Assembly: GCA_949152475.1 (NCBI GenBank)
Contig: OX424561.1
Coordinates: 30,374,481 to 30,438,480 of the forward strand
Direction: 5' to 3'
Origin: Terebella lapidaria
Taxonomy: Eukaryota > Annelida > Polychaeta > Terebellida > Terebellidae
Length of the DNA stretch: 64,000 nt
The notes below the pieces were generated by a model, which saw only the letters and a program-made list of their open reading frames with translations, was not told the DNA's origin and did no database searches. Positions 9,944-21,539 of the stretch are shown here, in pieces (position 1 is the stretch's first letter; each line of letters begins with the position of its first letter). Position numbers and translations under genes: made by a program.

Positions 9944-12900
9944 TTATCGTTGACCTGCTGGTGACGGCTAAAGCTCTGTTGACCTCCAATTATCCCGCTT
10001 TTTGTATGCTCATTGGTGGAGTGGTCATGGCAGCAAACTATCCAACAAACATCAAGGCGACCAAGATGTGCCCGATTGTTGCCGTCGTTGGGGTTCCAGA
10101 CAGCGGCAAGACAACTTCCAGCCAGGCAGCATTGTCAATATGTGGTGACACCAACATCGCAGGTAGTGGATCAACAATTGAATATATAATTATACTTGAT
10201 TTCATATTAGCGAGTGTTGAGTGGAAGTGTATCGCAATTGGTTCTGTATGTGCTTTTGTCGGAGTCGGAGTTGTCTATACCCAAAACATTGTAAAATCAG
10301 CACACGTGTGCATGCACTTTCATGCAGATATTTTAGTTTAAAAACGAAAGTCATCGATCCTGAATCTAAGAATAATTAACATTCTGAACTATTCTCAAGT
10401 TATGTATTGTCCAGCATTTATTTAATCAGAACGTGATACCTTTAATTTACTATTTTTACTATTTAATTACCTATAATTTACTATTATTCATCTATTTTGC
10501 CAGATTACACCACCTTCAGTGCGTTGCAAACCGCCTGCGGTCGAAGTATCCCGTTCATTTGGGACGACTGCATGCATAGGAATGAGACGATCAAGTACAT
10601 TATGCAAGCTTTTGCCAATGTATGTTGTTGTAATAATTGTATTGCAAAATTGTGAAATACATGTACCTGTATGTTCCCATATAAAAGTGTTAAAAATATA
10701 TATTATAATGTTCGCAAATAAATGTATATCTAAAGCAGTATCACATCAGAATGTGATAATGTAAAAGAAATGAATGCTATACAGTATAATTGTGATGCCT
10801 AAAGTAGTTTTATACAATCAAATTTAATGAAAAATGAGGCCATTGGTCCTTTTAGACTAACAATATATACAAATGGACATGAAAATAAACCTTATACTGC
10901 ACTTCATTGCATTTGTTACATGTATCATTTTGGTGTCTCGTATTTCAGAAAGACCGAGTAACAAAAGACTCAGAAACGGTATCTTTGAAGGGGCAAACAT
11001 CAGCTATTCTTGTGAACAACACTGTGATCTCAGACCTACACAAGTAAGAGTTGTTCGATCTCAATTACATATATGTGTAATTCCGTTCCTTTACCCATCC
11101 TCAGTCTTAATTAAGTCTTCTAATAGTAGTGTGACACAACGACAATGAGATTTGAATGTTTATCACCAGATAATAAAAGTAATAGGTACTAGTATATATA
11201 CAACATGGTTGGTATAGGTATTGATTTATTGGGCAGGCCTTCATTTTTGAGGCGAGCTATCACTCTCGCTCTCCTCAGCTCGCCTAAAATGAACTTCAGG
11301 TGAGCTTTTTTTCACTCACCTCAAAAGCAAAACTGCTCACCTGGGGTCTCAATTTCGGTGGTGCATCAAGAATTATTTTTGCCATCCAACACAAACAAAC
11401 CTTTTATTATGATCAGTAAACAATATTCTTTGTATTTATCAACATATTTTGTTTGCTTATTGAAAATTAATGATACTATCTTGGTAGCACAAAAAAATCA
11501 CTCGCCTGGGCAATTTCAGGTGAGCTATTCTAAGCTCGCCTGCTATTTTAAAAAATGAAGACCTGATTGGGTAAAAATTATAGCAAATAGTGTACAATAA
11601 TACAAAAGTAAACATATATAAAAAGCAAAGAGGATAACACAAAAAAGCATAAAACTTATTTCCATTGTGGTCCTCACACATTATTCAATACTTACGACCT
11701 GCTTGCGGTTCGCTAAGTAAGATCCAAACCAATCCACTGATTGAGCATCAAAACCAAGAGCCTGTAACTTGCTCAGTAATATGTTATGCTCGACCGTGTC
11801 AAAGGCCTTCTGAAGGTCTAAAACAACCATGCCTGTGTAGTTGCAACGGTCACTTTCAGCTTTTATGTGATCTGAAAGGTGGATTAGACAAGTGTCTGTA
11901 GAGAAAGATGATCGAAAACCTGACTGAAACTCATATAGGAGTTTGTTGGACTGTAGATATGAGTCCACTTGGTTATAAATAACCCTCTCCAATAGTTTTA
12001 AGATGCCGAAGGTCATAATTGAACTGATATTTTTTTATGAAGCACTAGATTTGTTGACCTGTGGCCAGTGTGGGTATGAAAAGGGTTAAAAAGCCCATTG
12101 CAAAACTGATTGGTTTTTAAAATATAGTTTCTCCCATTCGTAGAATCGATCCAGGATCCAGGATGGTATTGGTATCCTTCGACAAGCCAGTCCCCAGACA
12201 TGACCATACGGAGGCAGACATCCTTCAAGCTGAGTTAGAGGAAGCGATGATCCACGCCAGCCGTGGTTTTCCTCTGGTCATCCGGGCGGGTACGGCCTTC
12301 CAGTCCGCGGTCAAAGGAAAAGATGACCAAGCCAAAGCCCTATACGATGACATCGGTGCTTGGTTAACAACACTGGGAATAACTGGAAGACATCACCAGG
12401 CATACTCCATCAGTGTGTTCTACACATTCCAGGTGAAAACTATACTGTAATTGTGTTCTGACATGGATTTATCAATTTGCCTGGGAACATAAATTATTTG
12501 AACTTTGATGGAATAAACAACATCCTCATGCATTCCATGAAGTCTAGATAGATTCTAAAAATGTTTTATGTTTAAGGTGAATTATTATCAGTATACATGC
12601 AGTTTTTATGTTTGTATAATAATGTTAGTGTGTTCATATTGCAGATGCTGCATCAGGTTGGCAGAAGAGAAGACATCGGTGTAGTAAAGATGTACTTCAA
12701 AGACGTCATCCGCCCCCTGGTTTTGGGCCACAAAAAGATAACGGAGGTGAAGACGGGGACGAAAGGGGGAGCTGAGAGTCGAACCAAGGACGTTCAGACC
12801 AACGGAGAATGGTGGACAACCTTCCTTAAATGTCTGCCCACCTGGACCCCAAACAAGGTAAAGATCATTGTTGTATCTCCCAGACGGAAGTCTGAAGAAG

Positions 12901-15785
12901 TATCCCCATTGGATGTATATAGGGATATTTTAGTGCTATTCGATCTGTCAGACTCAAATTTCGACATTTTTTTAATTTTAGCAACATTTTGGTCAACGTT
13001 CGGATGGAATTTTCGAACGGGACTGCTAGCTGCAGGCTACTGTTGGCATGATTTTTTAATAAATATTCCATCCTACTCATATTTCGATATTTTTTACCGC
13101 CATTTTGGTCAACTTTCGGTATAGAATTTTGAAAGCCCTTTGAACAAATATTTACATGGCTCTGTATGAACGTGTTCCATGTAACACATGTTCCATGTAA
13201 CACCTGCTCAGTCATACATGTATGCCTGTAGGGAATAACATTATATTCTGGTCTAGGTCATTCCAAATTGTTGTATTCTGGTTTTGGTCATTCTGTCAAA
13301 TTCTGTCATTCTGTCGAATTTTTAATAACCTCGACCTTCACTTATCAAATTGTATTCTGGTTTTGGTCATTCTGTCAAATTCTGTCATTCTGTCGAATTT
13401 TTAATAACCTCGACCTTCACTTATCAAAGACAAAGTGCTAAACTATCTTAACAAGGTTAAATTATTATTGGCTAGCTTAGAACCCTCTCATTACTAAGTC
13501 CCGAAAATTCGGGAAATAATAGCACTATTATTCTTTTTATGTAAATTTTTCTACAAATTTTATTTGTGCATATTTTGGTTAATAAATGCCCATAAGTGTC
13601 CTCCATCACAATACCCATAGTTTGCAACCAATCTGTGGTTGCTAAGCAATGGTTGCTATGGTAACCTTGAGACTATAAAGTGCATGAAAACATGACATTT
13701 AGGAAGCCGGTAATGAGAGGGTTAAAAGAAAAAGAAGAAATAGTCCTTGCCTTTAGGCCATAAACAATTAATAAACCGTTTCTCGACCACTCCCGCACAT
13801 GCTGAAAACGGCCGCATCTGAAAGTTTATTTCACATTTTCAAATAAAAATTGCCTCCCGCCCCTAATTTTGGCCAACTAACGAACTATTTCCACTTCCAC
13901 ACCATTGTTCTATTGACTCAGATGATGAAATTTTATTAATTTTGTTGTTCAAATGTAGCTTGCTAATTCCTGAAATTTATTCTATGTCTTGTCCATTAAA
14001 TTAATGAAACATAAGTCTTTAGTCACTTATAGATCACATAATTATGTTTCATAATACTAGTGTAACTGATCCATATATTTATTTGGTCTTGAACAAATTG
14101 TTCCGACACACCAATAAAAATTAAGAAGTGCCTCCCTTCCCTATGGCACAAAAGGCAGAGGACGGTCATTTTGGCAAAATGAAAAATAAAATATGAAAAG
14201 TACCTCTCGCCCTGGTTTTGAAGACGAGAAACATTTTATTAATTTTTAATGGCCTTAGGCTCATATTTATATTATTGAGATACTCTGAATGTACATATAT
14301 TTGTCAAATTGGTTTGCACCCACATACACCCAAACCATACACATATCTGGTTGTGTTTCATACTGAAGGTTCAACAGTGTATAAAGAGCGGTTTGATGAT
14401 GGTACTTGGGAAGAAATGCGACCACTTGGTGATCGCTGTGGAAACGGTCCTCACCATGTTGACAGAAGACGCAACATCCGACGTTTCCCAAGCAGAGGCA
14501 TGGTTATGTGAGCATTACCAGCTGACAGCAAGCGACTACATCAAAAAACCAGACATGGCATCATCTGATGATATCTTGGTGCGGTCGGCCAAGAAGGACA
14601 TTTCAGGGAAGAGGCGCCAAAAGAGATGTGTCTGCGTCCCAATCCGCAGGCTCAATGCTGCAGACTTGACTGTATTTACAGATGGTAAGTTATTTAATTA
14701 CACCTTCTAATAATTTACTTTATATGTTAAGTTACCGTATTGATGCGCATATAAGTGCATGCGCCTATATGTGAATATGCGCCTATACTCGAGCATAGGC
14801 GCATGCGCCTATAAATTCATGCGAGACCCACAATATTTTTCATACTCAATTTTTAACCATTATATGCGCATCAATACGGTAAAGCACCAGAGTACTACTT
14901 GGAATGAATTATCAAATGTTATATGGATTTTCACTACATATCGGTTGAAGTTTCCAGCTCTATCGAGCATGTTGAGCTAACTTTCTTATGTAATGAGAAA
15001 TATATATATAGAGCTGTATAGCTATGTTTATATGTGTTCATTCATAAGTTCATAACCTAGTATCCACTTTGGGAGAAATAGCACTAATCTATAATATTGA
15101 TGTCTTTGCAGCTCTTGCAAGAGTGAGAGTGATCAAAGAAGAGATACGGACGAGATTACAGCAAGATAACCCGGCGATCGACAACCCCAACCCGGCCATC
15201 GACAACCCCAACCCGGTCATCGACAACCCGGCCATCGACAACACCAACCCGGCCATCGACAACCCGGCGATCGACAACACCAATCCGGCCATCGACAACC
15301 CCAACCCGGCAATCGACAACCCGGTGATCGACAACCCGGCGATCGACAACCCCAACCCGGCCATCGACAACCCCAACTCGGCGATCGACAACCCCAACCT
15401 GGCCATCGACAACCCCAACCCGGCCATCGACAACCCCAACCCGGCGATCGACAACCCCAATCCGGCGATCGACAACCCCAACCCGGCGATTGACAACCCC
15501 AACCTGGCGATCGACAACCCTAACTCTGTGATCGACAACCCCAACCCGGCGATTGACAACCCCAACCTGGCGATCGACAACCCCAACCCGGCGATCGACA
15601 ACCCGGCCATCGACAACCCCAACCCGGCAATCGACAAAACGGTTATCGACAAAACCGCCATAGTGAAAGACATACGCCAAAGTCCAACAGCCAATAAGCG
15701 ACTGAACACTTGCCTGAAAAGGATAAAGGACGCAGGCATATTGTCTGCGGGTCCTGTCAAGAGGAAGAGGATCCTCAAAAATTAA
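9883..15785 (+). CDS. Seven-exon P-loop ATPase/helicase-like gene with NPAID-repeat tail
   Basis: I infer exons 9883-10162, 10504-10619, 10949-11043, 12162-12432, 12645-12857, 14369-14684 and 15112-15785, all with GT-AG borders. Phases agree at every join and total 1,965 bases (654 residues plus stop). Exon 1 has a Walker A motif, GVPDSGKTT. Exon 2 has a Walker B-like strand, IPFIWDDC. Exons 3-4 contain TSAILVNN then VLVSFDKP, resembling the sensor and arginine regions of SF3/AAA+ helicases such as those in primase-helicases. Exon 6 is basic (KKDISGKRRQKR). Exon 7 encodes a long NPAID repeat and ends KRKRILKN. No exact family is recognised; function is inferred as an ATPase. The start is uncertain: an acceptor-like CAG ends at 9942 and is in frame, so upstream exons could exist. 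It lies head to head with the OTU gene. Confidence 0.65.
11234..11565. mobile_element. MITE with CAGG termini in intron 3
   Basis: The ends are inverted: CAGGCCTTCATTTTT at the left and AAAAATGAAGACCTG at the right. The direct repeat ATTGGG flanks both sides (11228-11233 and 11566-11571), consistent with a target duplication of about 6 bp. The interior of 332 bases has repeated GAGCTCGCC-like words and no coding frame. CAGG termini recall hAT elements, but the target duplication seems short for that family. Confidence 0.65.
11681..12016 (-). pseudogene. Non-LTR reverse transcriptase fragment in intron 3
   Basis: An uninterrupted frame of about 111 codons matches the RT fingers/palm of CR1/Jockey-type LINEs: LERVIYNQ, FQSGFRSSFST, then motif A as VLDLQKAFDTVEHNILL, ending at LANRKQVVS just before motif B. 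Both ends are missing, including the catalytic FADD. It is antisense to the ATPase gene and unlike the RT at 0.25-2.4 kb, so it is from another family. Confidence 0.8.
12858..14368. other. Long intron 5 of the ATPase gene
   Basis: No coding signal is seen. It contains two diverged copies of a roughly 130-base unit with CATTTTGGTCAAC (12980 and 13100), a small duplication of TTCCATGTAACAC near 13175, and the 79-bp tandem repeat. Confidence 0.5.
13262..13430. repeat. 79-bp tandem repeat, two copies
   Basis: The segment starting GTATTCTGGTTTTGGTCATT occurs at 13273 and 13352, a period of 79 bases, with near identity. It lies in intron 5 of the ATPase gene. Confidence 0.8.
14732..14882. mobile_element. 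Mariner-type MITE in intron 6
   Basis: The element is about 150 bases with perfect 23-base terminal inverted repeats; the left end begins TTACCGTATTGATGCGCATA and the right end (14860-14882) is its exact reverse complement. If the outer TA is the target duplication, the ends begin CCGTATTG, as in Tc1/mariner MITEs. A second internal inverted repeat is built from ATGCGCCTAT and ATAGGCGCAT. No coding capacity. Confidence 0.85.
15165..15650 (+). repeat. In-frame NPAID/NPNPAIDN coding minisatellite
   Basis: Units of 15 and 24 bases (CCGGCGATCGACAACCCC and variants) encode 5- and 8-residue repeats of Asn-Pro-Ala-Ile-Asp-Asn. Substitutions are mostly confined to GCG/GCC/GCA at Ala and ATC/ATT at Ile, with rarer changes to Val, Ser or Leu, so the reading frame is conserved through about 30 units. 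It lies inside exon 7 of the ATPase gene. The complementary strand is also open through the repeat, which is an effect of composition. Confidence 0.9.
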
Positions 15786-16039
15786 TTTCATATGCAAACA
15801 CCTGTTCGTTAACGTGCATAAACCACCGTACTCGAGCAGACATAATACATGTTTTTAGCAATGTGTGAATGTTAATCACGAATTGAGCAGTGATAGCTTG
15901 TAGTAGTTTGTAGTAGGCCATGTTGTACATACCTATAGCTGTTGCTGATTTGGGGTATCTCCGATTATCGTCATTATAGCCTTCAATATTTATAGACAAC
16001 TACCAGTATTTACATTTTCACATTGCCGAAAACATGTAA

Positions 16040-16535
16040 TATGCTGTTCTGAAACAAGAGAAGAAATTTGCAAGCCTTTGGCCAAAGCAAGCTCGCCAAA
16101 GCAAGCCTTTGGCGAGCTAAACTGCAAATTTCTTCCCGGGTTGTAAAACATCGATATCAAATGACAACGAATTGTTTTTTCTCTTTATCACATGAAACTC
16201 CCTATGAAGCACAATCGCAAAATATAGGATTTATGATGCAAAATAAAGCTTACAAAACGACATTTTGCTGTCTTCCCTGCTGCACGCCAGACGTATTTTC
16301 GTCTCGCGTGTGGCAGGGGAAACAACAAAATGTTGTTTCGTCAACTTTAGTTTGTATCATACATCCTATATTTTGTGATTGTGCTTCACATGGAGATATG
16401 ATAAATATGATAAATAAAATAGAAAATGAGTTTGTCATTTGATATCGATGTTCTGAAACTCGAGAAGAAATTTGCAGTTTTATTTCTTCTCTCGTTTCAG
16501 AACATCGATACCAAATGACAACTCATTTTCTATTC
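16040..16535. repeat. Nested foldback element
   Basis: At least three inverted repeats are stacked. One at about 16055-16135 uses GAAGAAATTTGCA and TGCAAATTTCTTC. One at about 16148-16453 has arms of roughly 150 bases, imperfect, centred near 16301 (GCCAGACG TATTTT CGTCTCGC). One at 16419-16533 has arms of about 52 bases around a 9-base loop at 16472-16480. The word AACATCGATATCAAATGACA recurs at the arm ends. No coding frame is supported. Confidence 0.8.
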
Positions 16536-17150
16536 TCTATATTTTCAACTACAATGTAGTAATTAGTTTCAATTGGTTAATAGCTTTCAAAAACTATGAC
16601 AGGTAAGGTTTCATGGGATAGTTTGTGTGTACGTGCTGGTGTGGGGTGAGGTGCAGCTGAGGTTTAACATCGATATCAACGAATAAATTTTCTATTCTCT
16701 ATATTTTGAACTACAAAGTAGCAATTAGTTTCAATTGGTTAATAGCTTTCAACAACTATGACAGGTAAGGTTTCATGAGATAGTTTGTGAGTACGTGCTG
16801 GTGTGGGGTGAGGTGCAGCTGAGGTTCAACATTGATATCAACGAAGAAATTTTCTATTCTCTACATTTTCAACTACAATGTAGTAATTAGTTTCAATTGG
16901 TTAATAGCTTTCAAAAACTATGACAGGTAAGGTTTCATGCGATAGTTTGTGTGTACGTGCTGGTGTGGGGTGAGGTGCAGCTGAGGTTTAACATCGATAT
17001 CAACGAAGAAATTTTCTATTCTTTATATTTTCAACTACAATGTAGTAATTAGTTTCAATTGGTTAATAGCTTTCAAAAACTATGACAGGTAAGGTTTCAT
17101 GGGATAGTTTGTGTGTACGTGCTGGTGTGGGGTGAGGAGCAGCTGAGGTG
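16510..17150 (+). repeat. 162-bp tandem repeat, about four copies
   Basis: The word AATTGGTTAATAGC occurs at 16571, 16733, 16895 and 17057, giving an exact period of 162 bases. Each unit ends in ACATCGATATCAACGA, related to the terminus of the adjacent foldback, so the array may have been seeded from the foldback end. Confidence 0.9.
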
Positions 17151-17504
17151 TAGCAATGTACAAATACATGTGCCTTATACATGTAGTTATTAATATGGAT
17201 AGATATATTGTTCCATTTTTCTAGCAATGTGAGCATTCATATCAATATTATTATATTCATTGTATATTGTATATGCAGTTGACCAGAAACATGACCAACA
17301 ATTTTGTTGTGTGAAATAAATAAACTTGATATATTTACTTCGTTATTTAATACAGCTTCTTCGGGTTATATTTCTGACAGGACATCCATATTATTATTAT
17401 TGTCTGTATTCAGAATGTGTACATGTACCTATTTATGGCCAATGTATGTCATTATGCACATACCATGGTGGGACTTTTCAGCAGGGTATGCCTGCTGGCA
17501 GAGC

Positions 17505-17640
17505 CATGAACGTCTTTTGACAATAGGTCACACTGTATGGTGACGTTGCAAACAACCCTTTAAGGGTTCCTGGTGCCATTCACGGTGCTGGACATACACT
17601 GGCTGTTCATGGCATGATGGCAGAGTACCGGTATGCAATG
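17505..17640 (-). repeat. Isolated diverged satellite monomer
   Basis: CACTGTATGGTGACGTTG, then AACCCTTTAAGGGTTCCTGG, TGCCATTCACGGTGCTGGAC and GGCATGATGGCAGAG align in order with one inverted 139-bp monomer. It lies about 600 bases outside the inverted array, in the same orientation, and is clearly more diverged. Confidence 0.55.
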
Positions 17641-18239
17641 ATACTCCAGAGTTCTGTTCTGGTGCACACAAAATATTTCAGTGACTATCGATTGTCAAAA
17701 AGGTTGTCACGCTGACAAGTTTAGGTAGGCACGTCGAATGTTTCAGTTTCCTATTCTGCAGCATGCATATAAGCCAGTCCTTAAATGGGTCAAAATATCA
17801 AGGAAGACAATGGATATGCCAGAAAAAATAATAAGTGTAGGCGAGAAAAGAACTATATGTACATTATGTTGTGTTTTGAACAAATGTTTTCCCACTGCTA
17901 GGGTGATTGCAGTCCCCGTTTTCTGAACGAAAATTCTTGTTCCACTGTCTGAATGGGCGCCACCATTTTGATTTTCGGCGAATGTCCCTACAATTTACAA
18001 AATGGTCAGAATTGAGAAAAGGGAACAAAAATCAAACTTTGAAATATCTGTAACTTTGTCAATTTGGATGACAAAAATTATTTGAAACAACCTCTGTGTA
18101 TCTCAGGACTGGTACTTTCAGGTAAACATGTCACAATTACAAAAATAAAAAAGGTAAAAATCATCCGACCTCCCTGGTTTAGGTTTGTCTGAATGACTGC
18201 AGTCACTGCACCCAAAACGACGACTTAAGCATCGTCACA
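17641..18239. other. Unique spacer before the inverted satellite array
   Basis: No supported gene. A short open frame at 17738-17926 has no recognisable motif. The sequence is moderately AT-rich. Confidence 0.4.
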
Positions 18240-21200
18240 ATCTCGTGACCCTGTGACATATGATGACATTGGTGGCATTGAAAAATAGCCCTCCCTAGGG
18301 CTATGGTGCCATCCATGTCAGGCTGGACATGCTGTGCGTATCATGGCAGGTAATATGCCATGATGGCACAGTCGTGGACGTCTCGTGGCACTGTGACATA
18401 TGATGACATTGGTGGCATTGAAAATAGCCCTCTCTGGGGTTCTGGTGCCATGCATGTCAGGATGGACATACTGTACGGATCGTGGCAGGTAATATGCCAT
18501 GATGGCACAGTCGTGGAAGTCTCGTGGCACTGTGACATATGGTGACATTGGTGGCATTGAAAATAGCCCTCTTTGGGGTTCTGGTGCCATCCATGTCAGG
18601 CTGGACATGCTGTGCGGATGGTGCCAGATAATATGCCATGATGCCACAGTCGTGGGCGTCTCGTGACATTGTGACATATGATGACATTGGTGGCATTGAA
18701 AATAGCCCTCCCTGGGGGTCTAGTGCCATGCATGTCAGGCTGGACATGCTGTGCGGATGGTGGCAGATAATATGCCATGATGGCACAGTCGTGGGGTCTC
18801 GTGACATTGTGACATATGATGACATTGGTGGCATTGAAAATAGGTCTCTCTGGGGTTCTGGTGCCATGCATGTCAGGCTGGATATGCTGTGCGTATCATG
18901 GCACGTAATATGCCATAATGGCACAGTCGTTGACGTCTCGTGGCACTGTGATATATGATGACATTGGTGGCATTGAAAATAGCCCTCCTGGGGTTCTGGT
19001 GCCATGCATGTCAGGCTGGACATCCTGTGCGGATGGTGGCAGGTAATATGCCATGATGGCACAGTCGTGGAAATCTCGTGGCACTGTGACATATGATGAC
19101 ATTGGTGGCATTGAAAATAGCCCTCTCTGGGGTTCTGGTGCCATGCATGTCAGGCTGGACATGCTGTGCGGATGGTGGCAGGTAATATGCCATGATGGCA
19201 CGGTCGTGGGCGTCTCGTGACATTGTGACATATGATGACATTGGTGGCATTGAAAATAGCTCTCTCTGGGGTTCTGGTGCCATGCATGTAAGGCTGGACA
19301 TACTGTGCGGATCGTGGCAGGTAATATGCCATGATGGCACAGTCGTGGATGGTGGCAGGTAATATGCCATGATGGCACAGCCGTGGAAGTCTCGTGGCAC
19401 TGTGACATATGATGACATTGGTGGCATTGAAAATAGCACTCTCTGGGGTTCTGGTGCCATGCATGTCAGGCTGGAAATACTATGCGGATGGTGGCAGGTA
19501 ATATGCCATGATGCCACAGTCGTGGACGTCTCATGGCACTGTGACATATGATGACATTGGTGGCATTGAAAATAGCCCTCCCTGGGGTTCTGGTGCCATC
19601 CATGTCAGGCTGGACATGCTGTGCGGATCGTGGCAGGTAATATGCCATGATGGCACAGTCGTGGACGTCTCGTGGCACTGTGACATATGATGACATTGGT
19701 GGAATTGAAAATAGCCCTCCCTGGGGTTCTGGTGCCATCCATGTCAGGCTGGACATGCTGTGCGGATGGTGGCAGGTAATATGCCATGATGCCACCGTCG
19801 TGGGCGTCTCGTGACATTGTGACATATGATGACATTGGTGGCATTGAAAATAGCCCTCCCTGGGGGTCTGGTGCCATGCATGTCAGGCTGGACATGCTGT
19901 GTGGATGGTGGCAGATAATGTGCCATGATGGCACAGTCGTGGGGTCTCGTGACATTGTGACATATGATGACATTGGTGGCATTGAAAATAGCCCTCCCTG
20001 GGGTTCTGGTGCCATGCATGTCAGGCTGGAAATACTATGCGGATGGTGGCAGGTGATATGCCATGATGCCACAGTCGTGGACGTCTCGTGGCACTGTGAC
20101 ATATGATGACATTGGTGGCATTGAAAATAGCCCTCCCTGGGGGTCTGGTGCCATGCATGCCAGGCTGGACATGCTGTGCGGATCGTGACAGGTAAAATGC
20201 CATGATGGCACAGTCGTGGACGTCTCGTGGCACTGTGACATATGATGACATTGGTGGCATTGAAAATAGCCCTCCCTGGGGTTCTGGTGCCATCCATGTC
20301 AGGCTGGACATGCTGTGCGTATCATGGCAGGTAATATGCCATAATGGCACAGTCGTTGACGTCTCGTGGCACTGTGACATATGATGACATTGGTGGCATT
20401 GAAAATAGCCCTCCCTGGGGTTCTGGTGCCATGCATGTCAGGCTGGACATGCTGTGTGGATGGTGGCAGGTATTATGCCATGATGGCACAGTCGTGGAAA
20501 TCTCGTGGCACTGTGACATATGATGACATTGGTGGCATTGAAAATAGCCCTCTCTGGGGTTCTGGTGCCATGCATGTCAGGCTGGACATACTGTGCGGAT
20601 GGTGGCAGCTAATATGCCATGATGCCACAGTCGTGGACGTCTCGTGGCACTGTGACATATGATGACATTGGTGGCATTGAAAAATAGCCCTCCCTGGGGG
20701 TCTGGTGCCATGCATGCCAGGCTGGACATGCTGTGCGGATCGTGGCAGGTAATATGCCATGATGGCACAGTCGTGGACGTCTCGTGGCACTGTGACATAT
20801 GATGACATTGGTGGCATTGAAAATAGCCCTCCCTGGGGGTCTGGTGCCATGCATGCCAGGCTGGACATGCTGTGCGGATGGTGGCAGGTAATATGCCATG
20901 ATGCCACAGTCGTGAACGTCTCGTGGCACTGTGACATATGATGACATTGGTGGCATTGAAAATAGCCCTCCCTGGGGTTCTGGTGCCATGCATGTCAGGC
21001 TGGACATATACTGTGCGGATCGTGGCAGTTAATATGCCATGATGGCACAGTCGTGGATGGTGGCAGGTAATATGCCATGATGGCACAGTCGTGGACGTCT
21101 CGTGGCACTGTGACATATGATGATATTGGTGGCATAGAAAATAGCTCTCTCTGGGGTCCTGGTGTCATCGTGTCAGGCTGGACATGCTGTGCGGATGGTG

Positions 21201-21350
21201 GCAGCTAATATGCCATTATGGCACAGTCGTGGACGTCTCGTGGCATTGTGACATATGATGACATTTGTGGCATAGAAAATAGCCCTCTCTGGGGTTCTGG
21301 TGCCATGCATGTCAGGCTGGACATGGTTCGGTTCGTGGCAGGTAATATAT
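18240..21350 (-). repeat. 139-bp satellite array, inverted, about 22 monomers
   Basis: This is the same satellite as at 2.98-3.65 and 6.57-8.26 kb on the opposite strand (GACATATGATGACATTGGTG, GGCTGGACATGC, GGATGGTGGCAGGTAATA). Monomers vary in shared blocks, such as GGGGTTCTGGTGCC against GGGGGTCTGGTGCC, suggesting local multi-monomer amplification. Two monomers contain an extra partial unit of about 40 bases (near 19347 and 21055). Open frames here are by-products of the repeat. Beyond 21350 the monomers decay quickly to about 21480. Confidence 0.92.
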
Positions 21351-21539
21351 GCCATGACGTCTTGTGACATTGTGATGTATGATGACAGTGCATGACATTG
21401 TGACGTATGGTGACATTAGATCTACATGTCATGTCAGGATGGATAGATATATCCATGATGGTACAGTCGGGTTGAGTTCCAATGCCACCAATGCACTGGT
21501 GCTATGGATTATGCCAGGCATATCTCTCATCATTCGAAG

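Noticed and set aside
15089..15797. Minus-strand open frames of 213-229 codons over the NPAID repeat
   Set aside because: Complement of a coding minisatellite; openness follows from the stop-free repeat composition.
18240..21350. Long minus- and plus-strand open frames up to 230 codons
   Set aside because: Same satellite in inverted orientation; overlapping frames on both strands cannot all be genes and carry no domain.
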